Assembly: GCF_900169525.1 (NCBI RefSeq)
Contig: NZ_LT821240.1
Span: 569,684-633,683 of the forward strand
Direction: 5' to 3'
DNA from: Corynebacterium pacaense
GTDB lineage: Bacteria > Actinomycetota > Actinomycetes > Mycobacteriales > Mycobacteriaceae
DNA: 64,000 nucleotides
This document shows positions 56,713 to 64,000 of this stretch, piece after piece. A program made the position numbers and the translations under genes. Position 1 is the stretch's first letter, and the number at the start of each line of letters is the position of its first letter. Below the pieces are notes generated by a model. It was given only the letters and a program-made list of their open reading frames with translations, was not told where the DNA came from and searched no databases.

Positions 56713-57828
56713 TCAGCCGAGTCGGGCCACGGCGGCGTCGATACGCTCATCGGTCTCGGTGAGCGCCACCCGGACGTGGTCGACCCCGCGGGGGCCGTAG
56801 AAGTCGCCGGGGGCGACCAGAATGCCACGCTCGGCGAACCAGTCGACGGTGTCCCTGCAGGCCTGTCCACGGGTGACCCAGAGGTACAGTCCGGCCTCGG
56901 AATCATCGATGCGGAACCCCGCCCCCAGGAGCGCCTTCATGAGCTTCACACGGCGATGCGCATAGATCAACTTCTGCCCCGCCTCCTGCTCATCGTCCTC
57001 GAGCGCGGCGACCATGGCCGCCTGAATCGGATAGGGCACCATGAGACCGAAGTGCTTGCGCACCCCCGTCAGCTCCGCGATCAGTGCCGGATCTCCGGCG
57101 AGGTAGCCGGCGCGGTACGACGCCATGTTCGAGGTCTTTGACAGCGAATGGATCGCCAGCAGCCCCGTGTGGTCGTCGCCGCAGACCCGGGGGTCGAGGA
57201 TGGAGACGGGCGCATTGGCATCGTCCCACCCCAGGCCCAGGTAGCATTCGTCGGCCGCGAGGATGACCCCGTTCTCCCGCGCCCAGCCCACGACCTTGCG
57301 CAGGTGCTCCACCCCGAGAACCTTCCCCGTCGGGTTGGACGGGGAGTTGATGAACATCAGGGCGGGAATCTCCGGGCCGAGCTTGAGCAGCGAATCCGAC
57401 CGCAGGACACGGGCACCGGCGGCCTCGACAGCCACCTCGTAGGTGGGGTAGGCCACCTCGGGAATGACCACGCTGAGGCCCTCCCCGATTCCCAGCAGCG
57501 TCGGAAGTAGTGCGATGGCCTCCTTGGTCCCCACCACCGGTAGCACGGACCCGGAATCCAGAGCCGTCATGTTGTAGCGTCGCCCTAGCGAGGCGCAGAT
57601 CGCCTCCCGCAGTTCTGGGGTGCCCACCGTCTGCGGATAGCCGGGGAAGGCCGCCGCCCTGGACAGCGCGATCTGGATACCCGGGGCGACCGGATCCACC
57701 GGGGTTCCCACCGAGAGGTTGACTATGCCACCCGGGTGGGCGGCCGCCTTCGCCTTGGCCTCGGCGAGGGAGTCCCAGGGAAAGTCCGGGAGTCTGTCAA
57801 TCAACGGGGTACGGGTATGAAGGCTCAT
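56713..57828 (-). CDS. dapC: succinyldiaminopimelate transaminase
   Basis: A 371-aa class I aminotransferase of the DapC group. The PLP lysine is in HSLSKTSNMASYRAG; the cofactor-binding NSPSNPTGK and DECYLGLGWDD are present. It makes N-succinyl-LL-diaminopimelate, substrate of dapE. It follows fdxC by 11 bases, as in other actinobacteria. Confidence 0.94.
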   Translation of the reverse strand: MSLHTRTPLIDRLPDFPWDSLAEAKAKAAAHPGGIVNLSVGTPVDPVAPGIQIALSRAAAFPGYPQTVGTPELREAICASLGRRYNMTALDSGSVLPVVGTKEAIALLPTLLGIGEGLSVVIPEVAYPTYEVAVEAAGARVLRSDSLLKLGPEIPALMFINSPSNPTGKVLGVEHLRKVVGWARENGVILAADECYLGLGWDDANAPVSILDPRVCGDDHTGLLAIHSLSKTSNMASYRAGYLAGDPALIAELTGVRKHFGLMVPYPIQAAMVAALEDDEQEAGQKLIYAHRRVKLMKALLGAGFRIDDSEAGLYLWVTRGQACRDTVDWFAERGILVAPGDFYGPRGVDHVRVALTETDERIDAAVARLG

Positions 57829-57839
57829 GGATCTAAAGG

Positions 57840-58157
57840 TTAGGCCTGCGGGGGAAGGGCGGCAATCAGCGGGTGGTCAAAATCTTGGGGGCCGAGTTTG
57901 GCGGCTCCACCCGGCGAACCGAGATCGTCGAAGAACCCGGCGTTGGCCTCGTTGTAGTCAAGCCACTCATCCGGAACATCATCCTCGTAGAAGATTGCCT
58001 CAACCGGGCAGGCCGGTTCGCAGGCACCACAGTCGACGCACTCGTCCGGGTGGATGTAGAGCGAGCGCTTGCCTTCATAGATGCAGTCGACGGGGCATTC
58101 CTCAACGCAGGCACGATCCATGACGTCAACGCAGGGCTGTGCGATTGTGTAGGTCAT
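57840..58157 (-). CDS. fdxC: 7Fe ferredoxin FdxC
   Basis: A 105-aa ferredoxin. Cysteine patterns CVDVMDRACVEECP and CVDCGACEPACP bind one [3Fe-4S] and one [4Fe-4S] cluster; the 45-residue C-terminal extension is normal for the actinobacterial type. It carries electrons in the cytosol. AGGAG lies about eleven bases before the ATG. Confidence 0.95.
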   Translation of the reverse strand: MTYTIAQPCVDVMDRACVEECPVDCIYEGKRSLYIHPDECVDCGACEPACPVEAIFYEDDVPDEWLDYNEANAGFFDDLGSPGGAAKLGPQDFDHPLIAALPPQA

Positions 58158-58223
58158 CGGTACTCGAATACTCCTGGTTTCCTGTGAAATAACGAATCGA
58201 AAAGGGTGATCGGGTTTATTATG

Positions 58224-58628
58224 CTACGCCGTCTTCAACAAGGGCCAAATCCCCCCGCTGACGCCCGCGCAGAGCAGCAGAATGCTGCGCATGGTCGAGG
58301 GCACCAACTGGTCCCCCGAGGACAGTGTCCACAGTGACAGTGCCATGAATCCGGCCACCCAGACGAGCAGAGGTGTCGCCGCCACCGCCCGGGAGTCCGT
58401 CCAGAGCATGGATGTCCTGGTCAGAACGATATTGAAGAGGAAAGCAACGAGGATGGTATAGGGAAAGGGGATCAATGCGCCCCCGGGGAGCGTGATCCAG
58501 GTGCCCAGATAGATTACTTCCAGCATGACTGAAATCAGGGCACCGAGACTGAGCCACAAAAGCCCGCCGAGGACCTCGCCGCGCCCCAGCCCCCGGTGAA
58601 TGAAACTCTTGTTGCGCTCCCCCTTCAT
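58224..58628 (-). CDS. small four-helix membrane protein (Rv1171-like position)
   Basis: A 134-aa protein with four hydrophobic segments (GLLWLSLGALISVMLEVIYL, FPYTILVAFLFNIVL, LLVWVAGFMALSLWTL, SILLLCAGVSGGIWPLL). Its ATG overlaps the mshB stop codon (ATGA, 58625-58628). Function unknown; the neighbourhood with mshB is conserved in actinobacteria. Confidence 0.82.
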   Translation of the reverse strand: MKGERNKSFIHRGLGRGEVLGGLLWLSLGALISVMLEVIYLGTWITLPGGALIPFPYTILVAFLFNIVLTRTSMLWTDSRAVAATPLLVWVAGFMALSLWTLSSGDQLVPSTMRSILLLCAGVSGGIWPLLKTA

Positions 58629-59533
58629 CTCCCCCGCCAATCCAGCCCGTCCAGCAGCCCGGCAGCATCCTCGGGGAAGGGTGTTCCCGCACCGAGCTGA
58701 TAGTGCTCGTGGCGCAGCACCGGCTGGGCGATGAGGTTCGACAGCGCCCACACCACGGGGGCGGCGGCGGGGTCGCTGACGGTGGCGAAGGCGGCGTGGG
58801 GGTTGGTCACGGAGACGCTGCCGTCGGCGATCCATATCTGTGTGGCATGCGCCCGCATCGCCTCGACCTTGGCACTGAAATCGGCGTCCCCGAGCTCGAG
58901 CGCGAGGTCCACGGAGTCGACGCTTGCCAGCTCGCCAGGTTCGGCCCTACGCCAGCCGCTCGGCACCCCGGCGATCGCATCCAATCCCGCGGAGAGCTCG
59001 GCGGTGTCGGTCACGGCCCACACGATTCGCGGGGTCCCCACCGCTGCCGCCGCCTCGTGGGTGATCTGATGGGCCCTGATGTGATCGGGGTGCCCGTAGC
59101 CGCCATCGGGACCGTAGGTGATCAGCAGATGGGGCTGCAGTTCCCGCAGGCGCGTCACCAGCTGCCCGACGGCGGTCGAACCCGAGTGGATGAACGCCCG
59201 CGGGTGTCCGTTAGCGGGGTCTCCGATCATGCCCGAATCTCGCCAGCGGCCGGCACCGCCGAGGAACTCGCCGCGGACCCCGAGTGCCCGGAGGCTGAGG
59301 TCGAGTTCCCGGATGCGGAAACCACCCAGCTGATCGGCGTCGGAGTTGACCAGTCCCGCATAGGTCTCCCCGATCACCTCACCCTGCTCGCCGAGGGTGC
59401 AGGTGATCACGGTGACATTCGCGCCACGCCCGGCGAGGTTCGCCAGTGCTCCCGCCGTGGTGATCGCCTCATCGTCCGGGTGCGCATGGACCGCGACGAT
59501 CCGCGCCCCCGAGAGATCACTGTTGATTGTCAT
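58625..59533 (-). CDS. mshB: mycothiol biosynthesis deacetylase MshB
   Basis: A 302-aa zinc deacetylase of mycothiol synthesis, removing acetate from GlcNAc-inositol. AHPDDEA (zinc and base) and GHPDHIRAH (zinc) are intact. GGAGGAAG directly before the ATG at 59533 decides the start. It overlaps the end of the upstream lipoprotein gene by 17 bases and is coupled by ATGA to the membrane protein after it. Confidence 0.94.
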   Translation of the reverse strand: MTINSDLSGARIVAVHAHPDDEAITTAGALANLAGRGANVTVITCTLGEQGEVIGETYAGLVNSDADQLGGFRIRELDLSLRALGVRGEFLGGAGRWRDSGMIGDPANGHPRAFIHSGSTAVGQLVTRLRELQPHLLITYGPDGGYGHPDHIRAHQITHEAAAAVGTPRIVWAVTDTAELSAGLDAIAGVPSGWRRAEPGELASVDSVDLALELGDADFSAKVEAMRAHATQIWIADGSVSVTNPHAAFATVSDPAAAPVVWALSNLIAQPVLRHEHYQLGAGTPFPEDAAGLLDGLDWRGR

Positions 59534-61061
59534 TCTTCCTCCAATTCGCCGCGCCGGCGATCCCTCCCGGCCATGCGGCCCCATCACCTGACGCTCCCAC
59601 GATACCCCCTGTGCGCGCCTCCACCCGCGTCTCCCGGAGCAGCGGGAGACTCAGTGCGTGGGTGGCGTTGAACTCACCCGCCCACGCCCGCGCCGATACC
59701 GGATCCACGGCACCGGCCACGACCCTGGCCAGGAAGGTATCCGTATCGGGATCGCACCACACCGAGAGGTTGCTGTGGACCTCCTGTTCACACTGGTAGC
59801 GGCTGGCCAGCGAGAGCGGGTTCTCCGCGCTCCTGCGCCAGGTGATCACGGCGTCGATCTCGCCGTCCGGCAGCGCCTGTTCCAGGGCCGAGGCCAGGTC
59901 CGTGGACACCGTGCCTGCCGCGATGCCGTGCACCGCCAGTTGATCGACGACGGCGCGCGCCGCCGCCACGGCCTGGTCGTCGGCGGGGTCCACCGCGATC
60001 CGGAGCGGGCGTTCCGGCAACTTCTCGACGCCTCCGAAGTCCACCCGCTCCGGGACCGACAGTTGGGCGCCCCGCCCGGCGGCGAGCCGGGCGGTGGTGG
60101 GGGCGTCGATTAGCGAAAGGACGGTGCTGCGCACCCCTGCGTCAAGGACCTTCGCGTTAAGCGTCAGTTCGAGGGTTCGGTCGGTATCCGAAACCCGCAG
60201 GTCCGTGCCTGGCAGGAGGGTGAAGGTGTCCACCAGGGTCTCCGTCGGGGTGAGGTTCATGAATGCACTCTGTCCCGTGCGCAGGAACTCCCCCGCCCGC
60301 GATGCGCTGCCGGCCGTCTGGAAGGTGAGAAGTTCCGTGGAGGCGGGGTTCGCGCCCCAGAAACGATCATTGCGCGAGAGCACGACCACGCCGCGCTGTC
60401 TGTCGATGGAACGGACCATGTAGCGCCCGGCCGACGCCGGGATCGTATCGTAGAAGGCCGAGGCGAAGTCGCTTCCGGCGACCAGGTGGCTCGGCAGCAG
60501 GTTGTCAAAGAGCTGGTTCCAGTCCGCGACGGGTTCGGACAGGTCAACCTCGACCGTCTTCCCGCCACCGGTGACCCGGACCGCGGAGATGGCGTGGTAC
60601 CCGGCGGCGTCAATAACCCCCGGCGTCGTGGTCATCGCCTGCCAGAGGAAGGAGAAGTCAGCCCCGGTGATCGGGGTTCCGTCACTCCACTGCGCCTCCT
60701 GCGCGATCTGGTAGCGGATGGTTCCCCCGACCTCCTCGACACTTTCCAGCAGGTCCGTGTTCGGCCGGTCGTCGACGAAGGCGCTCGGGAGCACCAGCGC
60801 CGCCATGTCGCGCACGAAGGAGGTGTCATCGGCGACCAGATGCGGATTGAAACCGTTGCGCAGCGCATCGATGCCCACGCTGATGTTGTTGCGGGTGCCC
60901 TCCGGCTCCCCGGCCTCCGCCGTTGTCGTACGGGTCGAGGTCTGGGTTTCGGTTGTACTGGTCTCCTCCTCCACCGGAGCCGGCCCCGGGTTGGCGTGGC
61001 AGGCCGCCAGGGCTCCCGCCAGGAGCAGGGGGCCGACAAGGTGTGGCAGGCGGTGTTTCAC
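59517..61061 (-). CDS. LpqW-like family-5 substrate-binding lipoprotein
   Basis: A 514-aa lipoprotein (lipobox LAAC, residues 18-21), then a 25-residue Thr/Glu-rich linker and an SBP5 peptide-binding fold (NGFNPHLV, QWSDGTPITGADF, SRNDRFWG). In mycobacteria the typA-lpqW-mshB order is the same and LpqW steers lipomannan/lipoarabinomannan synthesis, so that role is likely; this is by synteny. TAGAAT lies eight bases before the GTG at 61061: leaderless. Confidence 0.82.
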   Translation of the reverse strand: MKHRLPHLVGPLLLAGALAACHANPGPAPVEEETSTTETQTSTRTTTAEAGEPEGTRNNISVGIDALRNGFNPHLVADDTSFVRDMAALVLPSAFVDDRPNTDLLESVEEVGGTIRYQIAQEAQWSDGTPITGADFSFLWQAMTTTPGVIDAAGYHAISAVRVTGGGKTVEVDLSEPVADWNQLFDNLLPSHLVAGSDFASAFYDTIPASAGRYMVRSIDRQRGVVVLSRNDRFWGANPASTELLTFQTAGSASRAGEFLRTGQSAFMNLTPTETLVDTFTLLPGTDLRVSDTDRTLELTLNAKVLDAGVRSTVLSLIDAPTTARLAAGRGAQLSVPERVDFGGVEKLPERPLRIAVDPADDQAVAAARAVVDQLAVHGIAAGTVSTDLASALEQALPDGEIDAVITWRRSAENPLSLASRYQCEQEVHSNLSVWCDPDTDTFLARVVAGAVDPVSARAWAGEFNATHALSLPLLRETRVEARTGGIVGASGDGAAWPGGIAGAANWRKNDNQQ

Positions 61062-61126
61062 GAGGCTCGATTCTAGACGATTGACCCGGGGACCCGTGGC
61101 CCGTGCGGGTGCGGGCAGGTGACACG

Positions 61127-61170
61127 ACAAAAGGCCCACCACCACGGCGGGTGCGTGGAAGGGTGGGCCG
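61127..61170 (-). terminator. typA terminator
   Basis: On the minus strand GGCCCACC and GGTGGGCC form the stem and are followed by TTTTG; it is placed directly after the typA stop codon. Confidence 0.85.
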
Positions 61171-61188
61171 GATGCTCGGGTTGCGTAA

Positions 61189-63102
61189 CTACTTGTTCAT
61201 GCTCTTGGCGCGGGAGCGGGCGCGACCGCGTTCGGTGGCGTTGAGGATCACCTTGCGCACGCGGATGGTCTCCGGGGTGACCTCCACACACTCGTCCTGA
61301 CCACAGAACTCCATGGCCTCGTCGAGGGAGAGGTTCCGCGCCTTGGCGAGGGTGACCGTGGTGTCCGCCGAAGCCGCACGCATGTTGGTCAGCTTCTTCT
61401 CACGGGTGATGTTGATGTCCATGTCCTCGTCGCGGTTGTTGGCGCCGACGACCATGCCCTCATAGGCCTCGGTGCCCGGCTCGACGAAGAAGGAGCCACG
61501 GTCCGCGAGCTGGGTGAGTGCGTACTGGGTGATCTGGCCCGTGCGGTCGGCCACCAGGGATCCGGACGCGCGGCCCTTGATCTCCCCCGCCCACGGCTCG
61601 AAGCCGTCGGAGTAGTGGTTGGCGATACCGGTGCCGCGGGTCTCAGTCATGAACTGGGTGCGGAAGCCGATCAGGCCGCGGGAGGGAACCTTGAATTCCA
61701 TGCGGACCCAGTCGGAGGAGGGTGAGGTGCCCATGGAGACCATCTGGCCCTTGCGCACGGCCAGCAGCTGCGTGACCGCGCCCTGGTACTCACCGGGGAC
61801 GTCAATGACCAGGTGCTCGAAGGGCTCGTAGGTCTTGCCGTCGATGATCTTCGGCACCACCTGCGGCTTGCCGACGGTCAGTTCGAAGCCCTCGCGGCGC
61901 ATGGTCTCAACGAGAATGGACAGCGCCATCTCACCGCGGCCCTGGACCTCCCAGGCGTCGGGACGCTCGGTGGGCAGCACCTTCAGCGAGACGTTGCCGA
62001 TCAGCTCCTGCTCCAGACGTGCCTTCACCAGGCGGGCGGTGAGCTTGTCGCCGCCGCCGCGTCCGGCCATGGGAGAGGTGTTGACACCGATGGTCATGGA
62101 GATGGCCGGATCGTCGACGGTGATGCGCGGGAGGGCGACCGGATGCTCCAGATCGGCGAGGGTGTCGCCGATCATGATGTCCTCGATGCCGGAGACGGCG
62201 GCGATATCGCCGGCGACGACCTCGGTGGCCGGGACACGGGTGACGCCGACGGTGGCCAGCAGCTCCGCGATCTTGGCGGTCTTGGTGTGCTGGTTACCCT
62301 CGTCGTCGTAGTGGATCCAGGCGACCTGCTGGCCCTTGCGCAGGGTGCCCGCGTGCACGCGCACCAGGCCGATGCGGCCGAGGAAGGAGGAGGAGTCCAG
62401 GTTGGTCACATGCGCCTGCAGCGGGGCGTCGATGTTGGCGGCCGGCTCCGGAAGCACCTTGTAAAGGGTGTCGAACAGGGGCATGAGGTCCGGGGAGTCC
62501 GGGACGTTTCCGTTGCCGGGGTTCTCGGTGGATGCCTTGCCCTCGCGGCCGGAGGTGTAGAGCACGGGCAGATCGAGGAGCTGCTCGGCGGCCTCCGCGG
62601 CCTCCTCGTCATCGAGTGCCGAGGCGAGTTCGAGGAGCAGGTCCTGCGACTCCTCGACGACCTCGTCGATGCGGGCATCGGGGCGGTCGGTCTTGTTCAC
62701 GGCGATGATCACCGGCATCTTCGCCGCCAGTGCCTTACCCAGCACGAAACGGGTCTGGGGCAGCGGGCCCTCGGAGGCGTCGACAAGCAGCACCACGCCG
62801 TCGACCATGGACAGCGCGCGTTCCACCTCGCCACCGAAGTCGGCGTGGCCGGGGGTATCGATGACGTTGATGATCAGGTCATTGCCGTCCCGTCCTGCCC
62901 CCTTCCGACGAATCGCGGTGTTCTTGGCCAGGATGGTGATGCCTTTTTCCTTCTCCAGGTCACCGGAATCCATCACACGATCTGTAACTTCGCCGTGGTC
63001 GCCGAAGACACCGGACTGTTCGAGCATGGCGTTGACGAGTGTGGTCTTTCCGTGGTCAACGTGCGCGACGATCGCTACGTTGCGAAACTCTGGATGGGTC
63101 AC
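61189..63102 (-). CDS. typA: translational GTPase TypA/BipA
   Basis: A 637-aa ribosome-binding GTPase with AHVDHGKTTLV (G1), DTPGHADF (G3), NKTDR (G4) and the C-terminal BipA domain (YEGMVVGANNR). It supports ribosome assembly and growth under stress. The GTG at 63102 is chosen over the ATG at 63111 because AGGAG ends one base before that ATG, which is too close, but ten bases before the GTG. Confidence 0.95.
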   Translation of the reverse strand: MTHPEFRNVAIVAHVDHGKTTLVNAMLEQSGVFGDHGEVTDRVMDSGDLEKEKGITILAKNTAIRRKGAGRDGNDLIINVIDTPGHADFGGEVERALSMVDGVVLLVDASEGPLPQTRFVLGKALAAKMPVIIAVNKTDRPDARIDEVVEESQDLLLELASALDDEEAAEAAEQLLDLPVLYTSGREGKASTENPGNGNVPDSPDLMPLFDTLYKVLPEPAANIDAPLQAHVTNLDSSSFLGRIGLVRVHAGTLRKGQQVAWIHYDDEGNQHTKTAKIAELLATVGVTRVPATEVVAGDIAAVSGIEDIMIGDTLADLEHPVALPRITVDDPAISMTIGVNTSPMAGRGGGDKLTARLVKARLEQELIGNVSLKVLPTERPDAWEVQGRGEMALSILVETMRREGFELTVGKPQVVPKIIDGKTYEPFEHLVIDVPGEYQGAVTQLLAVRKGQMVSMGTSPSSDWVRMEFKVPSRGLIGFRTQFMTETRGTGIANHYSDGFEPWAGEIKGRASGSLVADRTGQITQYALTQLADRGSFFVEPGTEAYEGMVVGANNRDEDMDINITREKKLTNMRAASADTTVTLAKARNLSLDEAMEFCGQDECVEVTPETIRVRKVILNATERGRARSRAKSMNK

Positions 63103-63111
63103 TGGGGGCAT

Positions 63112-63562
63112 TCTCCTGAACGGAATAAATATGGAAAGCGCGGAAGTATCACGTGGACTCTCCGCGCTCATTGTTTTGATCGGCCATAAGAATACTCCGT
63201 GTTGGGCCCTTCGCGCACATTGAAGGTTCCGGCTCCCCACCGTGGAAGAGGAGTCCGTCGCCGCCGTCGCCGCCCCGGCTGTCCCGCCCCGACCCACCTG
63301 AACTGGCAATCCTTAACTTTCCCGCGGGTTTTGGTAACGAAATGGCATCGGTGCGCGACCTAAGAGTTAAGCAACTGACGGAAGTGGATCGCCGCCGGAT
63401 TGTGCCGGACTCCCGGATGGAAACTCCGGGACCGTAAAGAGAAGCATTCAATATTGACAGCGAATATTCCGCGATTAATGTGTCAGGAGAGGCTAGAGTT
63501 AACTCGAGTTTCTATTGTGACCTCAACGAGTTCGCCATCAATGAAAGGCAAGTTCAACCATC
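63112..63562. promoter_or_regulatory. divergent upstream region of typA and a secreted protein
   Basis: About 450 bases without a gene. It has a perfect palindrome GAGTTAACTC at 63496-63505 and AT-rich stretches at 63440-63520 (ATTGACAGCGAATATT) that look like promoter elements for the plus-strand gene. No known operator is recognised. Confidence 0.4.
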
Positions 63563-64000
63563 GTGCTAAAAGCCCAGGCAGGACACATACAAGGACCCAG
63601 GCGCCGGTTCAGCCTGCGTTTCCTGGCTGCGGCGGTTGTTCTCGGCACCGCGGCCTCCACCGCCGTGCCCGCCTCCGCGAGCCCCGTCGATGATGCCTAC
63701 GCATTTTCACAGAACCTCTCCAGTGGCCTGCCCGTGGATCAGTGGGGTCGACCCAACCAGCAGGTGCGCGATCAGATCGCCGCACTCGCCGCACAGCCCT
63801 GGGTGCCCGCGGAGGTCCGCGGAATAATCGCCCAGGCACTTGGTTTCCTCGATGGTGGCGGCGAACCGGGTGTGGAGATCCCGAAGGGTGCCCCCCGTAT
63901 CGCACAGTTCGCCTGGCCGACACGGGCGGAGAACTGCATCGCAGGCGACTCCGCCTCGATCGGCAGCGCCTTCGCCGTGCCCGGTCCGGCGGACCTGCCC
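63563..64000 (+). CDS. secreted protein, 3' partial
   Basis: A frame that opens with GTG at 63563 and runs to the right edge (146 codons visible). Residues 1-40 form a signal peptide: RRRFSLRF, a hydrophobic core LAAAVVLGTAAS, and a likely cleavage site after VPASA. The double arginine before F suggests possible Tat export. The mature start (SPVDDAYAF, GRPNQQVRDQIA, ENCIAGDSASIGSAFAVPGP) is not a family I can name; Ala/Pro-rich secreted proteins occur near typA in relatives. Confidence 0.7.
   Translation, partial: MLKAQAGHIQGPRRRFSLRFLAAAVVLGTAASTAVPASASPVDDAYAFSQNLSSGLPVDQWGRPNQQVRDQIAALAAQPWVPAEVRGIIAQALGFLDGGGEPGVEIPKGAPRIAQFAWPTRAENCIAGDSASIGSAFAVPGPADLP

Noticed and set aside
63103..63309. 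Upstream extension of typA by 66 to 69 codons
   Set aside because: The extension has no BipA homology, and AGGAG fits the GTG at 63102.

Overview
The window looks like a chromosomal segment of a Corynebacterium, not assigned to species. The evidence is synteny and family content. There is a single-chain E2-E1 2-oxoglutarate dehydrogenase subunit (odhA), and the actinobacterial runs odhA ... mrp-tatB-cseE-sigE-methyltransferase-glgC/glgA and dapE/dapD-folP2-gpgS-DivIVA-like-DUF3117. A typA-lpqW-like-mshB-fdxC-dapC run and mycothiol synthesis are also present. By eye most of the window is clearly above 60% GC. The first 4 kb is nearer 45-50% and reads as an accessory insert.

Layout: 1-4.2 kb holds a 5'-truncated PLD/DEAH helicase/DUF3427 protein, a ParA-like ATPase and a possible 48-aa coupled ORF. 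4.2-11.4 kb is a 5-oxoproline-type operon: NRAMP-family transporter, pxpA, a PxpB-PxpC-biotin carboxylase-BCCP fusion and a YcsI-family protein, divergent from a GntR/FCD regulator. 11.4-16 kb is sparse and partly decayed; it holds an Hsp20, a ThrE-like exporter running into a GyrI-like domain, and a gene interrupted by an in-frame TGA. 16-27 kb carries metE, two coupled MFS exporters, several uncharacterised genes, a FhuF-like protein with a type-B esterase, a 164-bp tandem repeat bearing DnaA boxes, an AbiEi/DUF559-like protein and an AroE-family dehydrogenase.

27-41 kb holds a fused ABC exporter with one degenerate ATP site, odhA with a 42-bp perfect-palindrome terminator, an Excalibur protein, an orphan substrate-binding lipoprotein, an MgtE-N/CBS protein coupled to a DUF1003 protein, mrp and tatB. 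41-48 kb has the SigE/CseE stress module, an O-methyltransferase, divergent glgC/glgA, a GH32-fold protein that has lost all its catalytic carboxylates, and an RlmA-like methyltransferase without zinc ligands. 48-64 kb is cell-wall and redox housekeeping: gpgS, folP2, LOG, dapE, two dapD paralogues flanking an amino-acid permease, GtrA, dapC, fdxC, mshB, an LpqW-like lipoprotein and typA. A secreted protein is cut by the right edge.

The genes serve three main themes: nitrogen and amino-acid metabolism (pxp, metE, dap, permease), central carbon and glycogen (odhA, glgC/glgA) and envelope or stress functions. At least eleven genes have a TANNNT box 7-8 bases before the start codon and no Shine-Dalgarno sequence, which points to widespread leaderless transcription. 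The most unusual items are the permuted carboxylase fusion, the GH32 pseudoenzyme, the DnaA-box repeat family, the triple 21-bp-spaced operator and the TGA-interrupted gene.
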